Below are positions 25,930 to 33,825 of a stretch of 47,522 bases of DNA, piece after piece (positions within the stretch are counted from its first letter, which is position 1; the number at the start of each line of letters is the position of its first letter). The DNA comes from Pumilibacter intestinalis. GTDB taxonomy: Bacteria; Bacillota; Clostridia; Christensenellales; Pumilibacteraceae. A program made the position numbers and the translations under genes. The notes below the pieces were generated by a model that was not told the DNA's origin, did not search any database, and saw only the letters and a list, made by a program, of their open reading frames with translations. Location: positions 1 through 47,522 of the forward strand of contig NZ_CALPCH010000019.1 of the NCBI RefSeq assembly GCF_943193005.1. The letters are read 5' to 3'.

Positions 25930-26781
25930 GTGGGTAAATTCATTCTGAGAATATTCGACGGCATAGCCAAAGTTTTGGCTTTTGTCCTCATATCCCTCGG
26001 ACTGTGGTTGCCCGCGGCTTTCACGGTAGGATTTTTCATAACCTGCGGCGTGACGAACACCGCTTTCGCCGGTCTTACCGAAGGACTGTTTTGGGGCGGG
26101 CTTGCCGTAACCGCGGTGCTCGGTTTCGGACTCGCCATGTACGTGCGCAGCAGAAAACGCAATAAAGGCGTTTCGTCCGCGCCTTCCGCGCCAGCAGTGG
26201 AACGCAAGCGCAAAAAGAAAGATAACGCCGAAGAGTACGCTCAGCAAAACATAGCCTATTCGCACGGCTACATGCCGCCGCAACAGCCCTATCCGCCGCA
26301 AAACGCTTACCCTCCGCAGTCATACGGAGCGCCGTATCCTCCGCAGGGTCAGCCTTATGCGCCGCCGTATTCGCAACCCTATTATCCGCCGCCGCAGTCT
26401 TACGCGCCGCCTCCGCCGCCCGAAAGACCGCGTTCCGACGTGAGCGACCTCGAAAAAAAGTATTTTGCGGAAAAGCCGCCCGAGCGTTACGAGCGCACCG
26501 CTTCTTTCGACGAAGGCAGTTTCTTTCAGGAATACGGCAGAACCATGAGTAAGACCGAACAGCGCGAGGCCGACAGCAGACTCGATTCCGAGGAGCTTTG
26601 GCGCAGGCTTTCGGGTACGGACGTGCCCGACGAACAGCCGCTCGTGTTCCGCACCCGCAAAGACCCCGACTTATACGTGTACGAATATTCCGACCGCTAT
26701 CAATATTGGCGGCGCACCAAAACGGGCATGGTTTTCGAGAACACCGAATATAAAAAAAAACAAACTGAAAACGCGCGATGA
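25930..26781 (+). CDS. Membrane protein with Pro/Tyr/Gln-rich low-complexity segment
   Basis: The product is 283 residues and is not recognised. It starts with GTG at 25930, nine bases after AGGAG. Two transmembrane helices occupy about residues 13-65. A short basic stretch (RKRKKKDN) is followed by a segment of about 55 residues made almost wholly of Pro, Tyr, Gln, Ala and Ser (PPQQPYPPQNAYPPQ and similar). A charged C-terminal part follows, with ELWRRLSG, LVFRTRKDPDLYVYEYSD and RYQYWRRTKTGMV. The charged end probably lies in the cytoplasm. It is in tandem with serS and converges on a Ser/Thr kinase gene, but no functional link can be shown. The stop codon lies in the loop of the terminator hairpin. 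Confidence 0.75.
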   Translation: MGKFILRIFDGIAKVLAFVLISLGLWLPAAFTVGFFITCGVTNTAFAGLTEGLFWGGLAVTAVLGFGLAMYVRSRKRNKGVSSAPSAPAVERKRKKKDNAEEYAQQNIAYSHGYMPPQQPYPPQNAYPPQSYGAPYPPQGQPYAPPYSQPYYPPPQSYAPPPPPERPRSDVSDLEKKYFAEKPPERYERTASFDEGSFFQEYGRTMSKTEQREADSRLDSEELWRRLSGTDVPDEQPLVFRTRKDPDLYVYEYSDRYQYWRRTKTGMVFENTEYKKKQTENAR

Positions 26782-26794
26782 CCGCGCGTTTTTT
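26768..26794 (+). terminator. Rho-independent terminator overlapping a stop codon
   Basis: AAAACGCGCG and CGCGCGTTTT form a perfect 10-bp stem with a five-base loop, followed by more Ts. The TGA stop of the membrane-protein gene lies in the loop. Confidence 0.85.
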
Positions 26795-26801
26795 ATTTTC
26801 A

Positions 26802-26933
26802 ATGCATGAGATTGCCACGCTCGTAAACTCGCTCGCAATGACGGTTTAGCGTAGCCCTTGTCATTGCGAGGGGCAAATCGGGCATACATGTCATTGCGAG
26901 GGTGCTTGCGCCCGAAGCAATCCCTTGCATGAG
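26802..26933. repeat. REP-like palindromic repeat cluster
   Basis: GCATGAGATTGCC...CTCGCAATGAC is followed by two opposite-sense copies of TCATTGCGAGG, the second ending in GAAGCAATCCC. It fills the gap between the convergent membrane-protein and kinase genes. It is related to the repeats at 1, 32.8 and 47.3 kb, with different inner sequences. Confidence 0.8.
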
Positions 26934-26945
26934 AAAGATATCGCT

Positions 26946-27926
26946 CTAAATCTTCAAATCTTTTGCAAAGTCGCTTACGGTTTGGTAGCGGTCTTCGCTT
27001 TTTACCGCCATTGCTTTCATAACGGCGTCTTCCACGTATTCGGGCAGGTCTATTCCCAAAGCCGAGGGGCGGGGGAGTTTGTCTTCCTTTTCGCGCTCGG
27101 AGGCAACCGCGGGAATATAGCCCGTTACGCAGTTATACAAAGTTGCGCCCATTTGGTATACGTCCGTCCACGGGCCGAAGCCGCGAGGGTCGGCGCGGTA
27201 GAGTTCCACGGGAGAATAGCCCGCCTTTTGCACAACGTAAGGTTTTTCGTTGCCGTTCACTTTGTATAGCGCGGCGGCTCCGAAATCTATCAGTTTAACG
27301 TATTTGTTGAGCACTATTATAATATTTTCGGGGCTGATGTCTTTGTGTATCACGCCGTAGCCGTGGAGCACTGCGAGCGACTCGAAAACGGGGCGGAGTA
27401 TGCCGAGAGCTTCGTTATACGGGATTTTGTAGTTGCGTTCGGTGAGATGGTTTCTGAGCGATTTGCCCTCGAGATAGTCGGTAACTATGTACGCCGTGTT
27501 GTTGTTTTCGAAATAGTCGAGCAGTTTCACAACGCCGTGCAGGTGCTTTATGCGCATTAAAACTTTGGCTTCTTCCACAAACGCGCCCAGCCAGTGATTG
27601 AACGGTTGCACCACTTCGGGAGAAAGCACGTTTACCCGCGAGTCGCCTTTTTCGCGCGTGGCGTAGCCCTGCGGAAAAAATTCCTTTATGGCTACTTTTC
27701 GGCTTTCGTTCAAGTCCCAGGCAAGATAAGTTATGCCGAAACCGCCTATGCCCAAACTTTTGCCCGTCATGTATCTGCTGCCAATCACCGAGCGTAAAGG
27801 AAGCGCGGCGGGAGGGTTCGCTATGCTTTCGGGCCGTATGCCGCACGAACGGCAAACGCCGACGCCGTCGAGCGTGCCGAAACAGCTCGGGCAAATATTT
27901 TTTATACTTCTTACGTCTTCGCGCAT
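26946..27926 (-). CDS. Cytoplasmic Ser/Thr protein kinase with N-terminal zinc ribbon
   Basis: The product is 326 residues. Cys12-x-x-Cys15 and Cys25-x-x-Cys28 form a zinc ribbon ahead of a Hanks-type kinase domain. The glycine loop LGIGGFGITYLA, VAIKEFFP (catalytic Lys), VIHKDISPENIIIV (catalytic loop) and LIDFGAA (DFG) are all present, so activity is likely. The catalytic loop reads HKDISPEN where most Hanks kinases have HRDxKPxN; the Arg and the Lys are replaced. There is no transmembrane helix or PASTA module, unlike PrkC. It has its own promoter, which leaves almost no leader, and diverges from the hemolysin III operon. Substrates are unknown. Confidence 0.87.
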   Translation of the reverse strand: MREDVRSIKNICPSCFGTLDGVGVCRSCGIRPESIANPPAALPLRSVIGSRYMTGKSLGIGGFGITYLAWDLNESRKVAIKEFFPQGYATREKGDSRVNVLSPEVVQPFNHWLGAFVEEAKVLMRIKHLHGVVKLLDYFENNNTAYIVTDYLEGKSLRNHLTERNYKIPYNEALGILRPVFESLAVLHGYGVIHKDISPENIIIVLNKYVKLIDFGAAALYKVNGNEKPYVVQKAGYSPVELYRADPRGFGPWTDVYQMGATLYNCVTGYIPAVASEREKEDKLPRPSALGIDLPEYVEDAVMKAMAVKSEDRYQTVSDFAKDLKI

Positions 27927-27935
27927 GATAACTTA

Positions 27936-27964
27936 ATTATACACCCATTTTCATTCGCGGTCAA
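27936..27964 (-). promoter_or_regulatory. Promoter of the kinase gene
   Basis: On the minus strand, TTGACC (27964-27959) and TATAAT (27941-27936) have a 17-bp spacer. Nine bases separate the -10 box from the ATG at 27926, with no Shine-Dalgarno, so a leaderless or nearly leaderless mRNA is predicted. Confidence 0.8.
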
Positions 27965-27987
27965 TGAAATAGCGTGCCCGAATTTAA

Positions 27988-28017
27988 TTGACACGGAGCG
28001 CATGAAAGGGTTATAAT
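27988..28017 (+). promoter_or_regulatory. Consensus promoter of the hemolysin III-ileS operon
   Basis: TTGACA at 27988-27993 and TATAAT at 28012-28017 are both perfect, with an 18-bp spacer. Six bases separate the -10 box from the ATG at 28024, so transcription should begin at or beside the start codon. Its -35 box is 23 bases from that of the divergent kinase promoter. Confidence 0.85.
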
Positions 28018-28023
28018 AAAATA

Positions 28024-28743
28024 ATGGAAAACAAAGAGCGCAAACGGCGTTCGTATTCCAACCAAATCGCGTATTCGCGAGGAGAGGAAACGGCGAACAT
28101 CATAACACATGCGCTCGGCGCACTCCTGAGCGTTATCGCGTCGGTATTCATGATAGTAAAGGTTTCTTATTCCGGTTCTCCGCCGGTTAAGGGAAACGCG
28201 CTTGCCATAGTATCGATATGTTTGTATTCGTTTTGTCTGATAGAAATGTACGTTATGAGTGCGCTCTATCATGCGCAACCGCTCGGTAAAACGCGCCGCG
28301 CGGTTTTTCGCAGATTCGACCATTGCGGAGTTGCGTTGCTTATTGCAGGCACATACGCGCCGTATATGCTCGTGGGACTTTCCATACTCGGAGCGCAGAC
28401 GAGTTTTGCGAACTTTGTGTGGGGCATAGTGATTGCCTCTGTCGTGCTCGGCATGGCGGTGCTCGTAATTGTGTTCAACGCAATAAACGTGCAAAAGTTT
28501 CGCGTGTTTTCGCTCATAGCCTACGTGGTTATGGGGTGGGCGTGCGTGATAAGATTGCCCGCGCTGTACTCGGCGATGGGCACGGGAGCGTTTTGGTTTT
28601 TGCTCTCGGGCGGTATCGTATACACGGCGGGTATAATATTCTACCGCATAAAAAAGATACCGTGGCACCACTTTATTTGGCACTTGTTCGTGCTTGCGGG
28701 CAGTGCGCTTCACTTTATTTCGATATACTGTTTTATTCTCTGA
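28024..28743 (+). CDS. Hemolysin III / TrhA-type (PAQR) membrane protein
   Basis: The product is 239 residues with seven predicted transmembrane helices. Family marks are EETANIITHALGALLS near the start, SALYHAQP, FDHCGVALLIAGTYAP and, near the end, WHHFIWHLFVLAGSALHF. These carry the conserved His residues thought to bind a metal. Bacterial members are called hemolysin III or TrhA and are linked to membrane homeostasis; toxin activity should not be assumed. It is the first gene of an operon with ileS, 18 bases downstream. The consensus promoter ends six bases before its ATG. Confidence 0.87.
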   Translation: MENKERKRRSYSNQIAYSRGEETANIITHALGALLSVIASVFMIVKVSYSGSPPVKGNALAIVSICLYSFCLIEMYVMSALYHAQPLGKTRRAVFRRFDHCGVALLIAGTYAPYMLVGLSILGAQTSFANFVWGIVIASVVLGMAVLVIVFNAINVQKFRVFSLIAYVVMGWACVIRLPALYSAMGTGAFWFLLSGGIVYTAGIIFYRIKKIPWHHFIWHLFVLAGSALHFISIYCFIL

Positions 28744-28761
28744 TAAAAGGAACTACTCACC

Positions 28762-31700
28762 ATGTATGACAAAGCTGAACCAAACAAAGACTTTACGGAG
28801 CGCGAGCGCGAAGTTATAGAGTTTTGGAAGCAAAACGACGTTTTCGGCAAAACTTTGGACGCAACCGCAAAGGGCAAAGAGTTTTCTTTCTACGACGGAC
28901 CGCCCACGGCTAACGGCAAGCCGCACATAGGGCATATTTTAACGCGCGTAATGAAAGATATCATTCCGCGTTACAAAACCATGAAAGGCTTTCACGTGCG
29001 CAGAAAAGCGGGGTGGGATACTCACGGCTTGCCCGTGGAGCTCGAGGTTGAGAAAACTCTCGGGTTCGACGGCAAAGGCGATATAGAAAAATTCGGCGTA
29101 GAGCCGTTTATAGGCAAGTGCAAAGAGAGCGTTTGGAAATACAAAGGCGAATGGGAGAAGATGAGCGACCGCGTGGGATATTGGGTGGACATGGACAACC
29201 CTTATATCACCTACGACGATAACTATATAGAGTCGGTTTGGTGGGCGCTCAAAGAGATAGACAAAAAAGGACTCATATACAAGGGGCACAAGATAGTGCC
29301 GTATTGCCCGCGTTGCGGCACGGCGTTATCCAGCCACGAGGTTGCGCAGGGCTATAAAGACGTAACCGAAAAAACCTGCGTTGCGAAATTTAAGGTGAAA
29401 GGGAAAGCCGACACCTATATACTCGCTTGGACCACAACGCCTTGGACTCTTCCGAGCAACGTGGCTCTTTGCTTCAACGCAAACTACGACTACGCCGAGA
29501 TAGAGCAAAACGGCGTGAAATACATTCTCGCGCAAGAACTCGTAAGCAAGCATTTCGAGGGCGAATACAAAACGGTAAGCGTAAAGAAGGGCAAGCAGTA
29601 CGAGTTCACCGAATACGAGCCGTTGTTCCCTTACTACAAAGAAGATAAGAAAAAGTGCCGCTACGCGGTATGCGACGATTACGTTACACTTTCCGACGGC
29701 ACGGGCGTGGTGCATATAGCTCCCGCGTTCGGCGAGGACGACGCCCGCGTGGGCAGAAACTACGATTTGCCGTTTGTGATGATGGTGGACGAAGCGGGCA
29801 AGTTCAAGCCCGAGGCTACCGACTTTGCGGGGGTATTCTGCAAAGACGCCGACAAGCTCATACTCAAGTATCTCAAAGAAAAAGAGTTGCTGTTTTCGGA
29901 AGCCATGTACACGCACAGTTATCCTTTTTGCTGGCGTTGCGACACTCCGCTTTTATATTACGCCCGCAGTACTTGGTTTATAAAGATGACCGAACTGCGC
30001 GACAAACTCGTGAAAAACAACGCGTCGGTAAACTGGATGCCCGAGAGTATCGGAAGCGGGCGCATGGGCAATTTCCTCGAGAACGTAATAGATTGGGGAC
30101 TAAGTCGCGACCGCTACTGGGGCACTCCGCTCCCCATATGGGTGTGCGAAAAGTGCGGCAAAACCCACGTTATAGGCAGTAGAGAAGAACTCAAAAAGCT
30201 GGGCAAACTCGATAAGAACATAGAACTGCACAAACCTTACGTGGACGAAATCACGTTCGACTGCGAATGCGGCGGCACTATGCGCCGCACTCCCGAGGTG
30301 ATAGACTGTTGGTTCGACTCGGGAAGTATGCCGTTTGCGCAGTACCACTACCCGTTTGAAAACAAGGACGTGTTCGAAAAAACTTTCCCGGCGGATTTCA
30401 TATCCGAAGCGGTAGACCAAACTCGCGGCTGGTTTTACACATTGCTCGCAATTTCCACTTTGCTTTTCGATAAAGCTCCGTTCCGCAACTGCATAGTGCT
30501 CGGTCACGTGTGCGACAAAAACGGACTCAAGATGAGCAAGCACAAAGGCAACGTGGTAGACCCGTGGTCGGTGCTCGACGTGCAGGGCTCTGACGCGGTG
30601 CGTTGGTATTTCTATACCGCTAGCGCGCCCTATCTTCCCAGCCGATTTTATCCCGAGGCGGTGAGCGAGGCTCAGCGCAAATTCCTCGGCACGCTGTGGA
30701 ACACATACTGCTTCTACGTACTTTACGCCGAGATAGACAAGTTCAATCCCACCGAGCACAAACTGAAAGACTGCGAACTTTCGGTTATGGACAAGTGGAT
30801 ACTTTCATCGCTCAACACGCTTATAAAAACCGTAGATAACGGACTTAACGAATACAAAATCACCGAGTCGGCTCGCGCGATAGGCGACTTTACCGACAGC
30901 TTGAGCAATTGGTACGTTCGCCGTTGCCGCGAACGCTATTGGGGCAGCGAGGAAACGCCCGACAAGATTGCGGCGTACATGACTTTGTACACCGTGCTCG
31001 AAACGCTCGTGCGCGTCGCAGCTCCTTTCACGCCGTTCATGTGCGAAAGCATTTATCAAAACATAGTGCGAAGCGTGGATAAAAACGCGCCTTTGTCGGT
31101 GCACTTGTGCACGTTCCCCGAATGCGACGGCAAGCGCATAGACGAAAAGTTGGAGAGCGATATGGCTGTGGTGCTCGAGGCGGCTACGCTCGGGCGCAGT
31201 GCGAGAAATCAAAGCCAAATAAAGAACCGTCAGCCGCTCAACAGACTGTTGCTTGCGGGCGATGGCGCGGCTCGACTTTCCGCCGATATGAAAGCTGTTA
31301 TCGCCGACGAATTGAACGTAAAGAGCGTTGAAATCATAGACGGCGCGGCGGAATACGTTGCATACGAGGCAAAGCCGCAACTACGCACTTTGGGTCCCAA
31401 ATACGGCAAACTGATAGGCAATATACGCGAGTATCTCGCCCAAAACGGCGAAGCGGCGGTAAAGGGCACTGCGGGCGGCAAAACGTACAAATTCACGCTT
31501 TGCGGCGAAGAGGTGGAGTTATCGGAAAGCGACTTGCTCGTTAAAGTGGTTAGCCGCGAGGGATTTGCGGCGGAGAGCGGAGAGCTCGTAACCTGCGTGC
31601 TCGATACGTCGCTTACTCCCGAACTTATAAGCGAAGGCTACATGCGCGAGCTTGTAAGCAAAATTCAGGCGTTGCGCAAAGACAAAGGGTTTGCCGTTAC

Positions 31701-31872
31701 CGACCACATAGAGCTTACTTTGGGCGGCGACGAAGAAGTTACGAAAGCCGTAAAAGCGTTTGAAAAAGAGGTAAAGCAAGCCGTGCTGTGCGATAAACTT
31801 ACGTTTGCGGACGGCGGCGAAAAAACCGACGTTAACGGCAAGACCGCCTTTGTGGGCATACAAAAGATATGA
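28762..31872 (+). CDS. ileS: Isoleucyl-tRNA synthetase (type 2-like)
   Basis: The product is 1036 residues. The class I signature is FYDGPPTANGKPHIGH (HIGH at 55-58) and KMSKHKGN at 590 onward. The central editing domain (AWTTTPWTLPSN near residue 217) removes mischarged valine. Anticodon-binding and C-terminal extension domains follow. KMSKH and the overall length match the eukaryote-like type 2 IleRS, a class known for low mupirocin sensitivity (inference, untested). AAAGGA precedes the ATG. No T-box leader exists: the gene lies 18 bases behind the hemolysin III gene and shares its promoter. The last four bases overlap the methyltransferase gene. Confidence 0.95.
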   Translation: MYDKAEPNKDFTEREREVIEFWKQNDVFGKTLDATAKGKEFSFYDGPPTANGKPHIGHILTRVMKDIIPRYKTMKGFHVRRKAGWDTHGLPVELEVEKTLGFDGKGDIEKFGVEPFIGKCKESVWKYKGEWEKMSDRVGYWVDMDNPYITYDDNYIESVWWALKEIDKKGLIYKGHKIVPYCPRCGTALSSHEVAQGYKDVTEKTCVAKFKVKGKADTYILAWTTTPWTLPSNVALCFNANYDYAEIEQNGVKYILAQELVSKHFEGEYKTVSVKKGKQYEFTEYEPLFPYYKEDKKKCRYAVCDDYVTLSDGTGVVHIAPAFGEDDARVGRNYDLPFVMMVDEAGKFKPEATDFAGVFCKDADKLILKYLKEKELLFSEAMYTHSYPFCWRCDTPLLYYARSTWFIKMTELRDKLVKNNASVNWMPESIGSGRMGNFLENVIDWGLSRDRYWGTPLPIWVCEKCGKTHVIGSREELKKLGKLDKNIELHKPYVDEITFDCECGGTMRRTPEVIDCWFDSGSMPFAQYHYPFENKDVFEKTFPADFISEAVDQTRGWFYTLLAISTLLFDKAPFRNCIVLGHVCDKNGLKMSKHKGNVVDPWSVLDVQGSDAVRWYFYTASAPYLPSRFYPEAVSEAQRKFLGTLWNTYCFYVLYAEIDKFNPTEHKLKDCELSVMDKWILSSLNTLIKTVDNGLNEYKITESARAIGDFTDSLSNWYVRRCRERYWGSEETPDKIAAYMTLYTVLETLVRVAAPFTPFMCESIYQNIVRSVDKNAPLSVHLCTFPECDGKRIDEKLESDMAVVLEAATLGRSARNQSQIKNRQPLNRLLLAGDGAARLSADMKAVIADELNVKSVEIIDGAAEYVAYEAKPQLRTLGPKYGKLIGNIREYLAQNGEAAVKGTAGGKTYKFTLCGEEVELSESDLLVKVVSREGFAAESGELVTCVLDTSLTPELISEGYMRELVSKIQALRKDKGFAVTDHIELTLGGDEEVTKAVKAFEKEVKQAVLCDKLTFADGGEKTDVNGKTAFVGIQKI

Positions 31873-32741
31873 GCGACGCTATAGGCGCGGCAACGGGCTG
31901 GCGCGATTACGAGGTGCTCGGCACGGGCGGCGGCGAAAAACTCGAACGGTGGGGAAGCGTGATACTGCTTCGTCCCGACCCGCAAGTTATATGGCGGCAA
32001 CAGTCCGACTTATCAAAACACAAGGGACTGTGCGCCCGATACGTTCGCTCGAACTCGGGCGGCGGCTATTGGGAAAAATACAAAAGTTATCCCGAGGAGT
32101 GGACGGTAAGTTATCGCGATTTGAAATTTGCCGTAAAACCCATGGGGTTCAAGCACACGGGCTTGTTCCCCGAGCAGTCGTATAACTGGGACAAAATGCG
32201 CTCGCTCATCGAGGGCGCGAACCGCGAAATACGCGTGCTCAACTTGTTCGCTTACACGGGCGGCGCAACGGTTGCGTGCGCAAAGTCGGGCGCGTTCGTC
32301 ACTCACGTAGACGCGGCTCGCGGCATGGTGGACAGGGCGAAACAAAACTGCGAACTTTCCGGCATTGCTCAAGACAGAGTTCGTTACATTGTGGACGACT
32401 GCAGCAAATTCGTTGCTCGCGAAATCAAGCGCGGCAAGCGATACGACGCCGTTATAATGGACCCTCCGTCTTACGGGCGCGGTCCGGGCGGCGAAACTTG
32501 GAAACTCGAAGACAACGTATACGACCTCGTAAAACTCGCCGCACAGGTGCTTTCCGATAACCCGCTGTTCTTTCTCGTGAACAGCTACACAACGGGACTC
32601 GGCTCGCTCGTAATGCGCAACATACTCGAGCTTGCCCTTCCCAAAGGCGTTACCGACGGCTACGAACTTTATCTGCCCACGGCGGAGCGCGGAATAGTAT
32701 TGCCGTGCGGCAACTCCGCCATATGGCACGGCGGCGTATAG
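31869..32741 (+). CDS. Class I SAM-dependent methyltransferase, RlmI/RlmK-like
   Basis: The product is 290 residues. The SAM-binding site is NLFAYTGGATVACAKSGA (about 126-143), followed by HVDAARGMVDRAKQN. The catalytic-type motif is DPPSYGRG. This combination is typical of Rlm-type rRNA base methyltransferases. No PUA domain is seen; the first 120 residues include EKYKSYPEEWTVSY and KPMGFKHTGLFPEQ. The exact target base is not predictable. It is translationally coupled to ileS (ATGA overlap). A 340-bp repeat block separates it from the next gene. Confidence 0.82.
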   Translation: MSDAIGAATGWRDYEVLGTGGGEKLERWGSVILLRPDPQVIWRQQSDLSKHKGLCARYVRSNSGGGYWEKYKSYPEEWTVSYRDLKFAVKPMGFKHTGLFPEQSYNWDKMRSLIEGANREIRVLNLFAYTGGATVACAKSGAFVTHVDAARGMVDRAKQNCELSGIAQDRVRYIVDDCSKFVAREIKRGKRYDAVIMDPPSYGRGPGGETWKLEDNVYDLVKLAAQVLSDNPLFFLVNSYTTGLGSLVMRNILELALPKGVTDGYELYLPTAERGIVLPCGNSAIWHGGV

Positions 32742-32778
32742 CGGCACATCTGCGCACTACGAGCTCGTGAACTTGCCT

Positions 32779-33077
32779 GTCATTGCGAGCGTAGCGAAGC
32801 AATCCCCTGCATGGAACAGTATCCGCACCGTTCTCCCGCATGAGATTGCCGCGGGTGCAAGCACCCTCGCAATGACGTTGTGACCGTTAACCCGTCATTG
32901 CGAGCTCTCAACTGTCATTGCGAGCGTAGCGAAGCAATCCCCTGCATGGAACGGTATCCGCACCGTTCTCCCGCATGAGATTGCCGCGGGTGCAAGCACC
33001 CTCGCAATGACGTTGTGACCGTTAACCCGTCATTGCGAGCTCCCAACTGTCATTGCGAGCGTAGCGAAGCAATCCCA
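32779..33077. repeat. Tandemly duplicated REP-like block, period 135 bp
   Basis: Copies begin at 32781, 32916 and 33051 (the last partial). Each complete unit has CATTGCGAGCGTAGCGAAGC and AATCCCCTGCATGGAAC, then an inverted arm ATTGCCGCGGGTGCAAGCACC and CTCGCAATGACG, then a further CATTGCGAGCT. The two full copies differ at two bases that I could see, which indicates recent duplication. No gene is present. Confidence 0.9.
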
Positions 33078-33096
33078 TTCATAAGAAAGGAACATA

Positions 33097-33804
33097 ATGG
33101 AACCCGTAATTCTCTACGAAGACAACCACATAATCGTTGCGGTTAAGCCGCAAAACGTGCCTACGCAAGCCGATTCGAGCGGAGACGCAGACTTTTTGAA
33201 TATAATCAAAGAGTACGTAAAAGTAAAATACAATAAGCCGGGCAACGCGTTTATAGGTCTTGTGCACAGGCTCGACCGCCCCACGGGCGGCGTTATGGTG
33301 TTTGCCCGCAACAGTAAGTCCGCCGAAAGGCTTTGCCGTCAAATCGAGCAGGGCGATTTCGAAAAGAAATATCTTGCCGTAACCGTGGGCACTCCGCGCG
33401 ACTACAGGGCAAGGCTGTCCAACTGGTTGGTAAAAGACGAAAAAGAAAATATCGTGCGCGTAACGCCCGCAAAAACGGAGGGAGCGAAATTCGCCGAACT
33501 CGATTACCGCGTACTCGAAACAAACGATAAAATCGCGCTCATTGACGTAAACCTTTACACGGGCAGAAGTCATCAGATACGCGCACAGTTATCCAACATA
33601 GGCAAGCCGATATTCGGCGACGCTAAATACGGCGGCGATACGCTCGCCAAAGGTCATAATCTCGCGCTTTGGTCTTATCAGCTTTCGTTCGTGCACCCCA
33701 CAACCAAAGTGCCCATGGTATTCAAGGTTTTTCCGCCGCTTGAAAAAACGCCCTGGAAGTTCTTTCAGGTGGAAAAATATATAAACACAGTAAAACCCGA
33801 ATAA
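33097..33804 (+). CDS. RluA-family pseudouridine synthase without S4 domain
   Basis: The product is 235 residues. The signature HRLDRPTGGVMVFARN carries the catalytic Asp60. LIDVNLYTGRSHQIRAQL and GDAKYGG are the later family motifs. The protein begins directly with the catalytic domain, so it is a short RluA-type enzyme converting uridine to pseudouridine in rRNA or tRNA. The substrate site is unknown. An AAAGGA Shine-Dalgarno lies just upstream, right behind the repeat block. galT follows after 21 bases. Confidence 0.88.
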   Translation: MEPVILYEDNHIIVAVKPQNVPTQADSSGDADFLNIIKEYVKVKYNKPGNAFIGLVHRLDRPTGGVMVFARNSKSAERLCRQIEQGDFEKKYLAVTVGTPRDYRARLSNWLVKDEKENIVRVTPAKTEGAKFAELDYRVLETNDKIALIDVNLYTGRSHQIRAQLSNIGKPIFGDAKYGGDTLAKGHNLALWSYQLSFVHPTTKVPMVFKVFPPLEKTPWKFFQVEKYINTVKPE

Positions 33805-33825
33805 ACAACCAAAAGGAGTAAAAAA

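Noticed and set aside
32779-33077. CRISPR array suggested by regular 135-bp repeats
   Set aside because: Whole units including the would-be spacers are duplicated; there are no unique spacers and no cas genes.
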